The notes under the pieces: generated by a model
Database searches by the model: none
What the model saw: only the letters and a program-made list of their open reading frames with translations
Told to the model about the DNA's origin: nothing
Shown: piece after piece, positions 10,996 to 21,721 of the stretch
How the letters are laid out: the number at the start of each line of letters is the position of its first letter
How positions within the stretch are numbered: position 1 is the stretch's first letter
Assembly (NCBI GenBank): GCA_036936605.1
Contig: JAUPFV010000001.1
Location: forward strand, 248,804,925-248,868,924
DNA: 64,000 bases
Direction: 5' to 3'
Source: Limnanthes douglasii subsp. nivea
Lineage: Eukaryota > Streptophyta > Magnoliopsida > Brassicales > Limnanthaceae
Made by a program: the position numbers and the translations under genes

Positions 10996-12657
10996 ATATG
11001 CCCTCCAACTTAAACAATGTTTATATAACAAGATAAAAATTAAAGACTATTTTTCATCTACAAAGATGAGTTCTTGGCTTCACTTGCATCCATACAAGTT
11101 TAATAAAGAATGAAAATGAGAGATATAAGTTTCAGCCATCTAGTTCATTTTATCAGCCATTCATTCATTCTTAATCGAGGAATGGGGGTTACTCAACCAT
11201 CTTCAGTAAAGAATCAAAGAATTTCAAAACAAATATAAAAAAATGATCAAGTAAAATGGTGGATAAAACTTTAATAACCTACTAATTTTTGGATGCACTG
11301 CTTTCTCTTCGCAAATATATAGTTTTTTTTCCTCAACGAATGTTTCGGAGACAAAAGGTTTTTCATGGGACATGAACAAATTAAGTACAACCCAAATCGG
11401 AGACGTCTCTAGTAACAGTTCAACTAGAGTAAACTAGTAAGCAAAATTAAACATACCTTAAAACTCTTAATAATCTAGCTGAAGATGGTTGGTACAATTA
11501 TTTTGGCAATTAAAAGGTAACGATAACGAACTCAAAGGTTGGATAGTCAACAAATCCAGAAGAATAAGTTCTAAAAATATGATTGATGTTCCAAACAGAT
11601 AAATAGTAGTCTTTTATTGACACTCTCGTAAAGATTAAATGAACTTTTCATAAGATTATAAGTAGTTTAACTCATTAAATCTATGACTTATTAGCCATAT
11701 AATTGTATTAAACGTACAAATAACACAAGCTTAGTAAAAAATATCAACACGTAAAATGTATAATTTGAATAAAATTTGTTAGTTAAAGATAATAGCAATT
11801 AAGATACTTATCTTATTTTATGGAGATATTGCCCTCTTCCTATAAATTATAAACTTCATAAATAAAAACAAAAAATAATAATTAATAAACTCATCATTAA
11901 TATTGTAGCCTTTATTATTTTCGTTATTTTGTTATTTTCATACTCTTTTCTTAAACAAGGGACGAAGCTTTTTACCAAGAATTTATCCATAAACATACAA
12001 TAATTTATATTTTAACTTTTTTATCAATTAATTTAATTATTTTATAAAATATTTATTAATAATATGGTAAAAAGAATTTTTATTTTTTGAAAACTAATAT
12101 AAGCCCTTTATTAAAGAAATAAAAGTTACAACTATTAAAATAGGCTTAAGGTTAAAGTTGGATCCCCATTTCAGATTCTTATATAGATCTAAAATAAGTT
12201 TTTTGGTGCGATTCATATGACAGAGTAGCCCCAAATTTAATCACCGAATTATTTGTTACCTTTAATCACCTCGTAACAGCTCGAGTCTTCTTCATCTTCT
12301 AAGTTTCCTTTTCTTCTTTTTATTCATGGATCTAAGAAATAGAAATATAAAATTTGTTCTTGTTCGAGTTGGATGAAAGCATTCTAATTGAAATGACTGC
12401 AATGATCGACTACATCTATTGAAAAATGTTCAGGTAAGTTCTCTTTAGCAACTCTATGGTTCCTCATTCTCTGAATTGTTGTTTTCTTTATAGAGCTAAG
12501 AATATTGTTACTTGGTCAAGGTGATTTTTATATATTATTATGATCTTTCTGGATAGAGCTATGTTCATGATAATAGTGATTAAGCCTTAAACTTGTCACT
12601 TTCTTTTCCTTCTCAATATCTTTATTAATTATTTCCTTTTCGTTGGTTAAAATCTAT
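10996..12657. other. AT-rich intergenic sequence
   Basis: No gene, RNA or repeat can be supported. There is pyrimidine-rich, UTR-like sequence at about 12280-12350 (TCTTCTTCATCTTCT), but no convincing coding exon follows before the LTR element at 12658. Confidence 0.4.
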
Positions 12658-12781
12658 TGTTAACAAAGGAACAAAATAAAGAAAGAGGAAAACGGCTAGG
12701 GTAAAGAAAGAGTGTATTACATAGAGTCTAAATCTATTATTTATAGATAAACTATATGGGCTAATGGGCTTAGGCATTACA
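12658..12781 (-). repeat. 3' LTR of the small LTR element
   Basis: It matches the repeat at 14274-14398 with only a handful of differences, including one single-base length difference and the changes around AACGGCTAGGG/AATGGGTAGGGG. Confidence 0.8.
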
Positions 12782-12939
12782 TCAACGAATCAAAACAAAA
12801 CATCAAAACCAAAATCGAAACGTCAAAACTCAAAAATCAAACTCCAATCTTCAAGCTCCAATCTTCAAACTCCAATCGTTAAACTCCAATCTCCAAACTC
12901 CAAAACTCAAAACTAATCCAAACAAAATCCAAACACTAA

Positions 12940-13330
12940 ACGAATCTAAACGAAGTCAAGCAAAGCCAAACAAAGCCAAAACAAAACCAAACAAGTCCAA
13001 ACGAAGCCAAACGAATCCAAACGAAGCCGAATCAAGCCAAACAAAGCCAGATAAAGCCAAATAAATCCAAACAAATCCAAAACAAAGCCAAACAAGTCCA
13101 AACGAAGTCAAAACGAAGCCAAACGAAGCCAAACTAATCCAAACGAAACCAAACGAGACCAAACGAATCCAAACAAAGCCAAACAAATCCAAAACAAAGC
13201 TAAACAAATCCAAAACAAAGCTAAACAAATCCAAACGAATCCAAAGCAAGCCAAACCAAGCCAAACAAATCCACACGGAGCCAAAACGAATCCAAACAAC
13301 TTCAAACGAAGCTGAACGAAATCTATAAAC
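12940..13330. repeat. CCAAACGAAG/CCAAACAAAT tandem array
   Basis: Degenerate tandem repetition of a unit of about 10-12 bases, CCAAACGAAG or CCAAACAAATC, fills this stretch. A looser version (CTCCAATCTTCAAA) extends left to about 12800. It lies between the phytocyanin stop codon and the 3' LTR. Long minus-strand open frames here are low-complexity products of the repeat (FGFVWIRLDLF-like) and not genes. Confidence 0.8.
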
Positions 13331-13512
13331 GAAGAACGACATCTAAACACCAAAACGAAATTCAGACGAAATCTCAATGCCAAATACCCAAACAAATCCA
13401 ATCTCAAATCTAATTTTTTTTTAAAAAGATAGTCTAAATTGATCGGAAAAATCAATACAAAAGAGTAACACAACCTCAATCTACAACTAATCAAAAGTGA
13501 CAAAAACCTAAA

Positions 13513-14088
13513 TCAAATAAAACGAGACACAGCCAGACATAACACAAGACCAAGACCAACAGATGATGCTATTGAAGCAGAGTAACCAAACCAACTCGCT
13601 GAGTTATTCTTCGACGGCGCAGGTGACAGACTGTTCGATTCCGGATGAGAGATGATCATCGGAACTTCTAGTGGTGAAGAAGGATTTGCTTTAGGCGATT
13701 GAGATGGAAAAATAGGAGAAGTATCAGAAACAACAACAGCAAGAAGTTTCTGTCCTTTAAGACAATGATCTAGTACTCCGCTAATGAAGAAGAATGGACC
13801 AACGTGATTTAATTTGAATTTAGAAACTCCATCGTTCATTTTTGCCACTGGATTCATCGTGTTGCAACTCACGTAGTCATCTTGACTCACCAACAACACC
13901 GAATCTCTTCATTTCTCGTACTTGAAATAGAGAGTATCATTGACTTGAAATCTATGATTCCGACCCGAGCGATCGAATCTCTTATTAAGAACCCACTCAT
14001 CTTCACCACCAACGTAAAACTCTTCACCATTACAGTACAAAATGAACGAAGAAAATATAAAAACAAATACTACTAGAAAACACTCCAT
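13513..14088 (-). pseudogene. Early nodulin-like protein (phytocyanin), intron-free, one premature stop
   Basis: The frame starts at ATG 14088 and runs 191 codons to the stop at 13515-13513, with a single TGA at codon 60 (13911-13909). Seen: a signal peptide (MECFLVVFVFIFSSFILYCN), the plastocyanin-like domain with RFQVNDTLYFKYEK before the stop and RDSVLLVSQDDYVSCNT after it, then PFFFISGVLDHCLKGQKL with the second disulfide Cys. A Pro/Ser-rich arabinogalactan-like segment (residues about 140-165) and a hydrophobic GPI-anchor tail (SVGLGLVLCLAVSRFI) follow. Family members are plasma-membrane, GPI-anchored apoplastic proteins without a copper-ligand set. Plant phytocyanin genes usually have one intron in the cupredoxin domain; none is present here, suggesting a processed copy. 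It lies in sense orientation inside the small LTR element. Confidence 0.85.
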
Positions 14089-14151
14089 TTTTAAGATTTA
14101 AAATGATTTCGATTCCTTCTAAGCCTCAATTTCACCGATAAATTCCACTTA

Positions 14152-14237
14152 CAATTTTATCAATCAGATCTAATACGAAATCAAATACCTGATAATTTTA
14201 TCAATCAGATCTAATACGTAAACAAATACCTGATAAA
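14152..14237. repeat. Tandem duplication of a ~50-bp unit
   Basis: TTTTATCAATCAGATCTAAT followed by ACG..A.CAAATACCTGATAA occurs twice in succession, upstream of the phytocyanin start codon within the LTR element. Confidence 0.7.
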
Positions 14238-14259
14238 TCTACGAAATAGAAGATTGTTA

Positions 14260-14273
14260 CATTTACGCGACCA
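14260..14273 (-). other. Putative primer binding site of the small LTR element
   Basis: Read on the minus strand, TGGTCGCGTAAATG begins at the very end of the right repeat. This is the position and TGG start expected of a PBS. It sets the orientation of the element as minus. The tRNA is not identified. Confidence 0.45.
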
Positions 14274-14398
14274 TGTTAACAAAGGAACAAAATAAAGAAA
14301 GAGGAAAATGGGTAGGGGTAAAGAAAGAGTGTATTACATAGAGTCTAAATCTATTATTTATAGATAAACTATATGGGCTAATGGGCTTAGGCCTTATA
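14274..14398 (-). repeat. 5' LTR of the small LTR element
   Basis: Partner of 12658-12781, adjoining the putative PBS on its inner side. Confidence 0.8.
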
Positions 14399-15126
14399 TC
14401 TCTAATATCTATGAAGTTTCCATTGATGTTTAGAAAAATTTAGTCTTACAGATAGAGATAACCTTAAATAATAGATTTAATCGTTCATTCTTAAGTAGTC
14501 CAAATGCAGACTTTCCATAAATATAATTACCTTGAGTTTAGCTGGAGCTTGATTCCAGTCAAAATCCAGATAATTTTGCTATTTAGGTGTTTGTTTTGCA
14601 ATCTAATAGGTTTCAGAATTTTATTTTTTGTAAATGTGTTGTACTGAAATTATATTAAAAATAAGCTTTGCAAATTAGAGGAGATATGTATCGAGATGTT
14701 TTGTAAATGTGTTGTATGAACACTCAATTAGAGGAGATATGTATCGAGATGTTTTCCTTTTTTCTATTAATTCTACTAACTCAATGGAATCTATTTTAAT
14801 ATCCAATTGTGATATGTTCATATCTTTGCAAATTAAAAGTCCATTTAGCAATTCTTTGGATTCTACCAGAATGGGAGATTGTTTCTCATAAAGTCGACCA
14901 TAGGTTAGAATTATATTTCTCGAGTTATCTCAAAAAATTATGTTCTCCTGTTTGAATACAAGCCTCTTCAATGTTGAGTTTCATCCTACTACCAATAGAT
15001 TTGTTCCATTTTATATAGACACAATTTATATGCAAGTTTTTGAATTAATAATATCCAAATTCATGTGTTAAGGTAATATCACTCTTTCAACGAGTTCTTT
15101 TAAATATAGTAGTTCTATACATACTA
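14399..15126 (-). mobile_element. 3' portion of a decayed LINE (RNase H remnant), separated from its 5' portion by element B
   Basis: On the minus strand at about 14870-14730 the frame reads ESKELLNGLLICKDMNIS followed by LDIKIDSIELVELI. This aligns with the RNase H of the second LINE in this window (SRALLDGLLICHNNNYINVD, near 44340). The first part of the same LINE resumes at 25548, beyond element B. A local tandem duplication (AATTAGAGGAGATATGTATC) is present at about 14675-14750. The 3' end of the LINE was not located. Confidence 0.65.
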
Positions 15127-15131
15127 GATAA
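15127..15131. repeat. Target-site duplication of B, left copy (GATAA)
   Basis: GATAA immediately precedes the 5' LTR and is repeated immediately after the 3' LTR (25543-25547). Confidence 0.9.
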
Positions 15132-15539
15132 TGATGAGTCTGGATTCCGTTACCACTTCGGACAGGGTCAGTTCGGACAATGTCTACCTAACCGGACGGG
15201 GACAATTCGGACACCATCATTCATTGGGTTGTTCGAACAGAACTAAAGTACTTAAAACCTAATCACTTCTTGACTAAGCTGCCTGCTCTCCTACTAAGAG
15301 CTCATGGGTCCTTGAACTTGACCCGGGTCCATTAAACATGACCCGAAAGCCCATAAAGCCCAAATGTAAGGGTATAAATACCCAACCACCAACATTAAAT
15401 GAGGGTAATGAAAATTAAATACAACCAGGCTGCTTAATTCTCCCTCTACTCTCTACCCAAATATTAAATACTCACAAACTTCCACATAACTCGAAACAAA
15501 AATTACAAACTTACCTTCAGACGAAAATAAACCACACCA
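15132..15539 (+). repeat. 5' LTR of B (408 bp)
   Basis: It runs TGATGAGTCTGG...ACCACACCA. A TATA-like TATAAATACCC lies at about 15374. It matches the 3' LTR at 25135-25542 and the LTRs of A2 and C in length. Confidence 0.95.
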
Positions 15540-15542
15540 AAT

Positions 15543-15559
15543 TGGCGACCACAGTGGGA
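15543..15559 (+). other. Primer binding site of B
   Basis: TGGCGACCACAGTGGGA starts four bases after the LTR and corresponds to the PBS of A2 with one substitution. Confidence 0.75.
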
Positions 15560-15613
15560 GATACGACGGTGCCTAAATCAAGCATTCGAAACCATCAGAA
15601 AAAATCAGTCTGA

Positions 15614-17857
15614 ATGGATCTGGACGCCCCGGAAGTACCACCAGCTTTGCTTGAAGTGGTGGGTGAGAATGATGAATATACCATCGAGGAGCGTGATAGA
15701 TTAAAGGGCGAGATAGAAGCTCTGAGGGCAGAGAAGGCTAAGATGGGCATGAAAGAGAAGTCAAAAGCATTAGTTGCTCATCATACCGACAACCCTAGAG
15801 AGCATGAGCCTTCGAAGACTCATGTGAGTACCAAGAAGACTCATGCTAGCTCCAAAAGGTCTCACCGGTCTAAGCCAGTGGAGAGTTCTGACTCAGACTC
15901 AGAGTCTTCTGGTAGCTCCTCGGACGATGATGGAGTTGAAGAGTCCTTATCCTCCAGCAATGATGAGGGCCGATCCAAAAAGAAGCAAAAGTTGATTAAA
16001 AGGTATTCAAGAAAAAGGGATAGACATGGGAAATTGAAGAGGAATATATGCAAAGGATCATCCCACAGCCGGAGGCATGTAGACCGGATGCTGGTGGATC
16101 CTTTTACCTTCCACGATGAACCAGGTATCTTTGCAACTCCCAATGAGGATACTGTTTTCAGTCGTGGCCGGAATTGGAGACAACCTCTATTTTCTTCTAA
16201 GATTCTGTCCGGAAACCTCCCCAAGAGGTTCGATAGCATAAAAATGGAGAAATACGATGGCAGCAAAGATCCGGACAACCACTTGGAACAATTTAAAAAC
16301 TTTATGATGAATTTCAATGATGAGGACAAGTTGCTCTGCAGAGCATTCTCCCAATCCTTTACGGGGAGTGCTCTGAAGTGGTATAACAGCCTACCACAAG
16401 GCTGCATCAGAAACTTCGATACCTTTTGGGTGGCCTTTCGAAGGCAATTTGTTGGGAGTAAGGAATTAAAGGGAAATAGGGACACTATAATCCATTGTGC
16501 CCAAGAACCAAACGAATCACTTAAAGAATACATAAGTCATTTTGTGAACACCAAAAACGGGTTGGCTGATTGCTTCGAGCAAGTAGCCATAGCATCTTTG
16601 AGGCAGGGCTTAAACCCTAGAAATTTAGCTGATTCAGTGACCAGAAAGAAAGCAATGACTTGGGGAGGTCTACTGAATTAGGTCGGAAAGCAAATCAACG
16701 TTGATGAAACAAAGAAAACTAGGGTGCACAGGCAGGTGAGGTATGCCCCAGTTGCACCAAATCCCAACCAAAACTAGTCCGGGAACAAAGCAAGGGAGAC
16801 CAGACAGGGACATAACATGGCTAAAGCTCAATCTCAGCCAGCTGCGCCTGCCCAGAGTCAACAATCTAGAAATAAGAGGGGGCCTTGGGTTCAACCGGAG
16901 TGGTTTGCAGAGTTAAAGGAAAGTGTGGCCACCATTTATGACAAAACAAAGGAAGAAGTACACTATAGAAGGTCGGCCGCACTGCAATCTCCTAGGGAAC
17001 ATCGTAACAATTCTTTCTGTCAATACCATAATGATACTGGCCATACCACTGACGATTGTATAGCCTTGAAACAAGAAGTTCAGAACTAAATTGAAAGAGG
17101 AAAGCTGGGGGCATATGTCAAAAGAAGAGGAGGAAATAGGCTTGATAATGCTCATCGGGTTGGTCCAAGCAATGCTGCTCCGGAGGGAGCTATGGTTATA
17201 ATTGAAAGATTTGATGTAGAATCAGAATACTTGGATCATGATCCAACTCAAAATAGAGTGGGTGCCATTAAGGAACGTTGTAAAACAGTCTTCGGGCTTA
17301 TTAAGTTTTTTGAGTCACTCACAATTTTCGGAGGGGATACTATGACAGCTCCTACTGCTTCTTCAAGGAAGAGGCACGTTCATACTTTAGCTACCCAGCT
17401 AGAAGGAGGCATGACCTCCTATGAATTACAAATTCCATTTCCCTTCATTGTTTTCGATGAAGATGACTTAAGAAATATAGCTGGCCCTCATGAAGATGCT
17501 GTTTTCATAGGAGCATCTATTGGGGGCAACGACATAAGACGAATCTTGGTGGATACTGGGAGTTCAGCCAATATCCTCTTCTTAACCTCTTACAAAAAGA
17601 TGAAAAATCCAGCCGGAATTCAGCATTCGGACAGATCAATTGTGGGCTTCACTGGGAGCTCAGCAGATGTGATCGGGGAGTTCGAAGAGGAAGTTTTTTT
17701 GGGCAAAGGCCCTTTTAAGAAGATGGTCAAGATACTTTTTATTGTGGTGGATTGTCCCATTTGTTATAATGCTATTTTAGGAAGGTCTTGGCTCTCTAGG
17801 ATGCATGCAGTGGCCTCGACAGTCCACCAATGTTTGAAATATGCTGTTCAAGGATAA
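15614..17857 (+). pseudogene. gag-protease of B, broken
   Basis: Open from ATG 15614 (MDLDAPEVPPALLEVVGEND) for 355 codons. It covers a Lys/Ser-rich N-terminus and the gag core (FVGSKELKGNRDTIIHCAQE, SLKEYISHFVNTKNGLAD) to a TAG at 16679-16681 that replaces the Gln of LLNQVGKQ. Later pieces carry the knuckle FCQYHNDTGHTTDDC near 17020, with C-x2-H-x4-H-x4-C spacing, and the protease with RILVDTGSSANILF near 17545 and GRSWLSRMHAV near 17800. Further breaks: a stop and frameshift near 16775, TAA at 17087-17089, and TAA at 17855-17857. The sequence is colinear with A2, and the shared normal residues make the breaks obvious. Confidence 0.9.
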
Positions 17858-17956
17858 TTGGGAGTTGTCCGGAGTAGTCAAAAGATTGCAAGAGAATGTT
17901 ATGCTACAGCACTGGCTCCACGGACGTTGGGGGTAGTTTGTATCAACGAAGAATAG

Positions 17957-20900
17957 CAGTTTGAGGGGCTTTCTGGGGTGAGGGTGAAATTGATGACCCC
18001 ATAGAGACCCCTGGAGTGTTGATACCAGTTGAGGAAGTTGAAACACACTCTTTGGAAGAGGGAAAAAGTGTTAAGATAAGATCCAAAATGCCATCCGAAC
18101 TGAAAATTAAAACCATCAGCATGTTTTTGCTTGGTGCAATGCTGATGTTACTAGGGTTCCAGTAGATATTATATCACAACACCTATCCATTCGGAGAGAC
18201 ATAGCACCTGTGGTACAAAAGAGAAGGGCTTTCTCCAAGGAAAAGGCTGATGTTATTGTTCAAGAAGTTGACAGGCTCATTAAAATGGGGCATATAAAGG
18301 AGTCTCAATATCCTTTATGGACAGCCAATCCGGTCTTGGTGAAAAAGAAAAATGGCAAGTGGCGTATGTGCATTGATTTCACAGATCTCAATAGGGCTTG
18401 CCCAAAAGATTTATACCAAGTTCCCTGGATTGATCAACAGGTGGATTCCACTTCTAGAAATAAGCTATTGTCTTTCATGGATGCCTTCTCTGGGTACAAC
18501 CAGATTCAAGTAGATCCGAAGGATCAAGAGCATACCACATTTGTCACTGATAGGGGTCTTTATTGTTACAAGGTAATGCCATTTGGGTTTTAAAATGTTG
18601 GGGCTACCTATCAGAGGTTAGTGAACAAAGCCTTTGCTAATCAAATTGGAAGAAATATGGAAGTGTACATTGATGACATGATGGTAAAAAGTGTGGATGA
18701 ACAACTACACTTGGCAGACCTCCGAGAAACTTTTGATAACTTAGTAAAAGTAAATTTGAAACTAAATCCCAAAAAGTGTGTGTTCGGAGTACAGTCCGGG
18801 AAATTCCTGGGTTACATAATAAGTGAGCAAGGGATACAGCCCGATCCGGACCAGCTTAATGCTTTATTCCAAATGGAGCCTCCTTGAAATGTTAAAGAAG
18901 TACAACGGTTGACTGGGAGGTTGGCTGTTTTAAATCGACTCATCTCAAGATCTTCGGACAGATGTGCCCCATTTTTTCAAACTTTAAAGGGTGCAAATGG
19001 ATTTGACTGGACTTCACAGTGCGATGAGGCCTTTAATGAGATTAAGAAACATATGTCCTCCCCCAAGACTTTATTTAAACATGTTGATGGAGAGACGCTC
19101 TTCGTATACTTGACAGTTTCCAGTTGTGCCATCAGTGTTGTATTGGTAAGAGAGGTGGATAATTACCCCCATCCGGTGTACTACATCAGCAAGAGTTTGA
19201 TAGATGCAGAAAAACGTTATTTAAAGCTTGAAAAATTAGCATTAGCTTTGGTAATTGCTGCAAGGAAGATGAGGCCTTATTTTCAAGCTCATCATATTAT
19301 CGTCCGGACATCTTTTCCCTTGAAGAATGTTCTTCAAAAGGCAGACATTTCAAGTAGAATGACTAAGTGGTCAGTGGAGTTGGGGGACTTTGATATCGAT
19401 TTTGCTCTTCGAACAGCAATCAAAGCCCAAGTTGTGGCTGATTTCTTAGTTGAATTCCACTCTGATAGGGATACGGAGCAAACAACTGAAATGAAAGATA
19501 AAAAGGTCTGGGTTGTCCGGACGGATGGTGGATCGAGTACTATGGGATGTGGTCCAGGGGTATGCTTAACTTCTCCATATGGTGACAAAATGTACCAGGC
19601 TATATGTTTTGCTTTTAGGGCTTCCAACAATGAGTCCGAATACGAAGCAGTTATGGCTGGTTTAAAGTTAGCTTGTATTTGTGGGGCCAAAAAGGTCAAG
19701 CTGATGAGTGATTCCCAGCTTCTTATCCACCATGCACAAGGTCAATCTGAATCCAAAAAGGAGCAACTAGTGAAGTACTTACTTCTTTTGAAAAATGAGG
19801 CACTTAAGTTCAAAAGTATTGTTTATGAGCATATATCCGAACAGAGAATGAACTAGCAGATTCATTGGCAACCATAACATACACTGAGTCATATCCTTGG
19901 ATCCATGTACTGGAGAGCCCCTCCATTCAGCTTAATATGGGTAAAGAGGAAGAGATTTTCGATGTACAGATAAAACAACCTCAAGATTGGAGATTTTCAC
20001 TCCTGCAGTATCTCTCTGATGGCATCTTGCCTCCAGATAAATCACTAGCCAGAAAAATGAAGCACAAGGCTCGTGGCTTTATCATACTAAGAGACATTCT
20101 GTATAAAAAGTCTTACAGTAAACCCCTTTTGCGATGCTTGGGAGATGATGAATCTCAAGTAGTCCTCTCCGAATTACATGATGGTGAGGGATCAGCTCAC
20201 TGTGGGTTCAGGGCTCTGACAAGGAGAGTTTTACTGGCTGGCCATTATTGGCCCTCTATAATGCAAGATGATAAGGAGCTGGTGAGAAGGTGTGATCCAT
20301 GCCAGAGATATAGCAATGAAATTCACGTTCCAGCCATCCCTTTAGAGTCAATTTCTGAGCCTATACCTTTTGCTCGATAGGGGTTGGATTTGGTGGGACC
20401 TCTTCATATGGCATCCGGAGGGCGCAGAACGATAATTGTTGCTATTGATTATTTTTCGAAGTGGGTTGAAGCAGCCCCACTGGCAGGAACAACATCAAAA
20501 GCCGTCATAAAATTCATTTTATCCAACATCTGTTGCAGATTTGGTGTTCCACAGAAGATAACAACAGACAATGGGCCACAGTTCGACAACAAAGAAATGG
20601 AGAGTTTATGTGCCTCTAGGGGTATACAGCATTGTTTCTCTTCACCTTTCCACCCACAAGCAAACGGTCAAGTTGAGGTGGCTAACAGAACTATATTGTC
20701 CGGTTTGAAGAAAAATTTAGAAGGGGCTTCTGGAAAGTGACCTAGTTATTTACAAGAAGTTTTGTGGGTCTACCAGACTACTCCTGGGGCTGCAACACAA
20801 GAATCACATTTTGCCTTGGTCTATGGGATGTATGTCATAGCTCCCATAGAGGCAACTCTCCCTTCTTTTCGAGTTCACAATTTCTCCGAACACACTAACG

Positions 20901-21223
20901 AAGTGGCAATCAGGGGTCAGCTTGACCTAATAGAGGAAAGACGAGATAAGGCTCACCTTAGAGCTGCACACTATCAGGGTTTGATGAGAAGCAGGTTTGC
21001 TTCTAGAGTTAAAAGAATAGATTTTCAGCCGGGGGATAAGGTGTTAAGGAAGGTCTTCCTACACACTAAAGAGAAGCTGCTCGGCAAACTAGCCCCAACT
21101 TTGGAAGGACCTTATATGGTCATTGAAAGACTCAAACCTGGAACATATTGGCTAGAAGATAAGGATGGAAGGGTTTTGAATCACCCATGGAATATTGAAC
21201 ATCCCCAGATGTACTTAGAATAG
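17957..21223 (+). pseudogene. pol of B (RT, RNase H, second RNase H, integrase), broken
   Basis: Order seen: RT at about 18210-18890 (KKNGKWRMCIDFTDLNRACP, SFMDAFSGYNQIQVD, VYIDDMMVKS); the retroviral-type connection and RNase H at 18909-19330; a second, archaeal-type RNase H at about 19505-19850 (RTDGGSSTMG, SNNESEYEAV, MSDSQL giving the D-E-D set). The integrase zinc domain is at about 20170-20310 (H..H...CDPCQRYS), the core at 20384-20740 (GPLHMASGG, TDNGPQFDN, GQVEVANRT), and the C-terminal domain ends MYLE at 21223. Breaks: a deletion near 18108, stops near 18593, 18885, 20378 and 20740, and a frameshift near 19856. The double RNase H marks the Tat lineage. Confidence 0.92.
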
Positions 21224-21256
21224 AAGCAATGTAAATATTTACTTGTTTAAAAATCC

Positions 21257-21328
21257 ATGTAAATATTTGGGGGCATACTCTTTCCTACCCTGGTGGCGCG
21301 GGGAGGTTTTAATGAGGTGTCCGGGCTT
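21257..21328. promoter_or_regulatory. Conserved block just after the integrase stop
   Basis: The stretch containing GGGGGCATACTCTTTCCT, CCTGGTGGC and GGGGAGGTTTTAATGAGGTG is nearly identical in element D (59662-59593, opposite strand), although the surrounding spacer is diverged. Its role is unknown; it may be part of a 3' processing or regulatory region. Confidence 0.5.
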
Positions 21329-21579
21329 TTTTATGAAATTTGATGCCTTCTTAAATATTCGGAGTGTTCTTACTTTGTTTTTTGTCACACCATCCGGATT
21401 GAATTAAAGAAATGATGACTACTTAAACATTTGTCATCGGAGAATTTAAACGCTCTCACTTTAGAATGTTTATGAAATAACTAAGGGCTATTTAAACACA
21501 AGCCATCAAAATTTGAACAAACTATAAAGAATGCAAGAGTTGTGCAAAACATAGATATTCATTAAAAAAACCCTAAGTG

Positions 21580-21677
21580 CCTTGGCCTTCCAAGGACTTT
21601 AAAATTGTCAGACAAAACAAAAGGTCTATCCGGTCAAATTCCGGACACAATTAGAAAAATGCCTTGGCCTTCCAAGG
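21580..21677. repeat. Two hairpin copies CCTTGGCCTTCCAAGG in the pol-aORF spacer
   Basis: The 16-nt inverted repeat occurs at 21580-21595 and 21662-21677, with 6-bp arms and a 4-nt loop. Two copies of the same motif, read on the other strand, occupy the same spacer of element D. They lie between the convergent ends of pol and the antisense gene. Confidence 0.75.
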
Positions 21678-21721
21678 AATTTAGTTCAAGAAAAGTAAAA
21701 GGTGAAAAGACAATTCATAAT

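Larger units (their letters stand above)
12658..14398 (-). mobile_element. Small non-autonomous LTR element carrying a phytocyanin coding sequence
   Basis: Two near-identical direct repeats of about 124 bp (12658-12781 and 14274-14398) bound 1.49 kb. Read on the minus strand the repeats run TGTAATGCC...TTAACA, so they have TG...CA ends. The inner base after the right repeat begins TGGTCGCG, as a PBS would. Flanking pentamers TCTAT (12653-12657) and TCTCT (14399-14403) differ at one base and are a plausible target duplication. There is no gag or pol. Inside, in sense orientation, lie an early nodulin-like coding sequence and a long tandem array. The size and short LTRs fit a TRIM-like element that picked up a host transcript. 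Confidence 0.75.

Noticed and set aside
12956..13503. Two overlapping minus-strand frames of about 130 codons
   Set aside because: They are repetitive FGFVWIRLDL-type products of the CCAAACGAAG array, not genes.
15862..16533. 223-codon minus-strand frame inside B gag
   Set aside because: Shadow of the gag coding strand; gag in the plus frame has clear motifs and matches A2.
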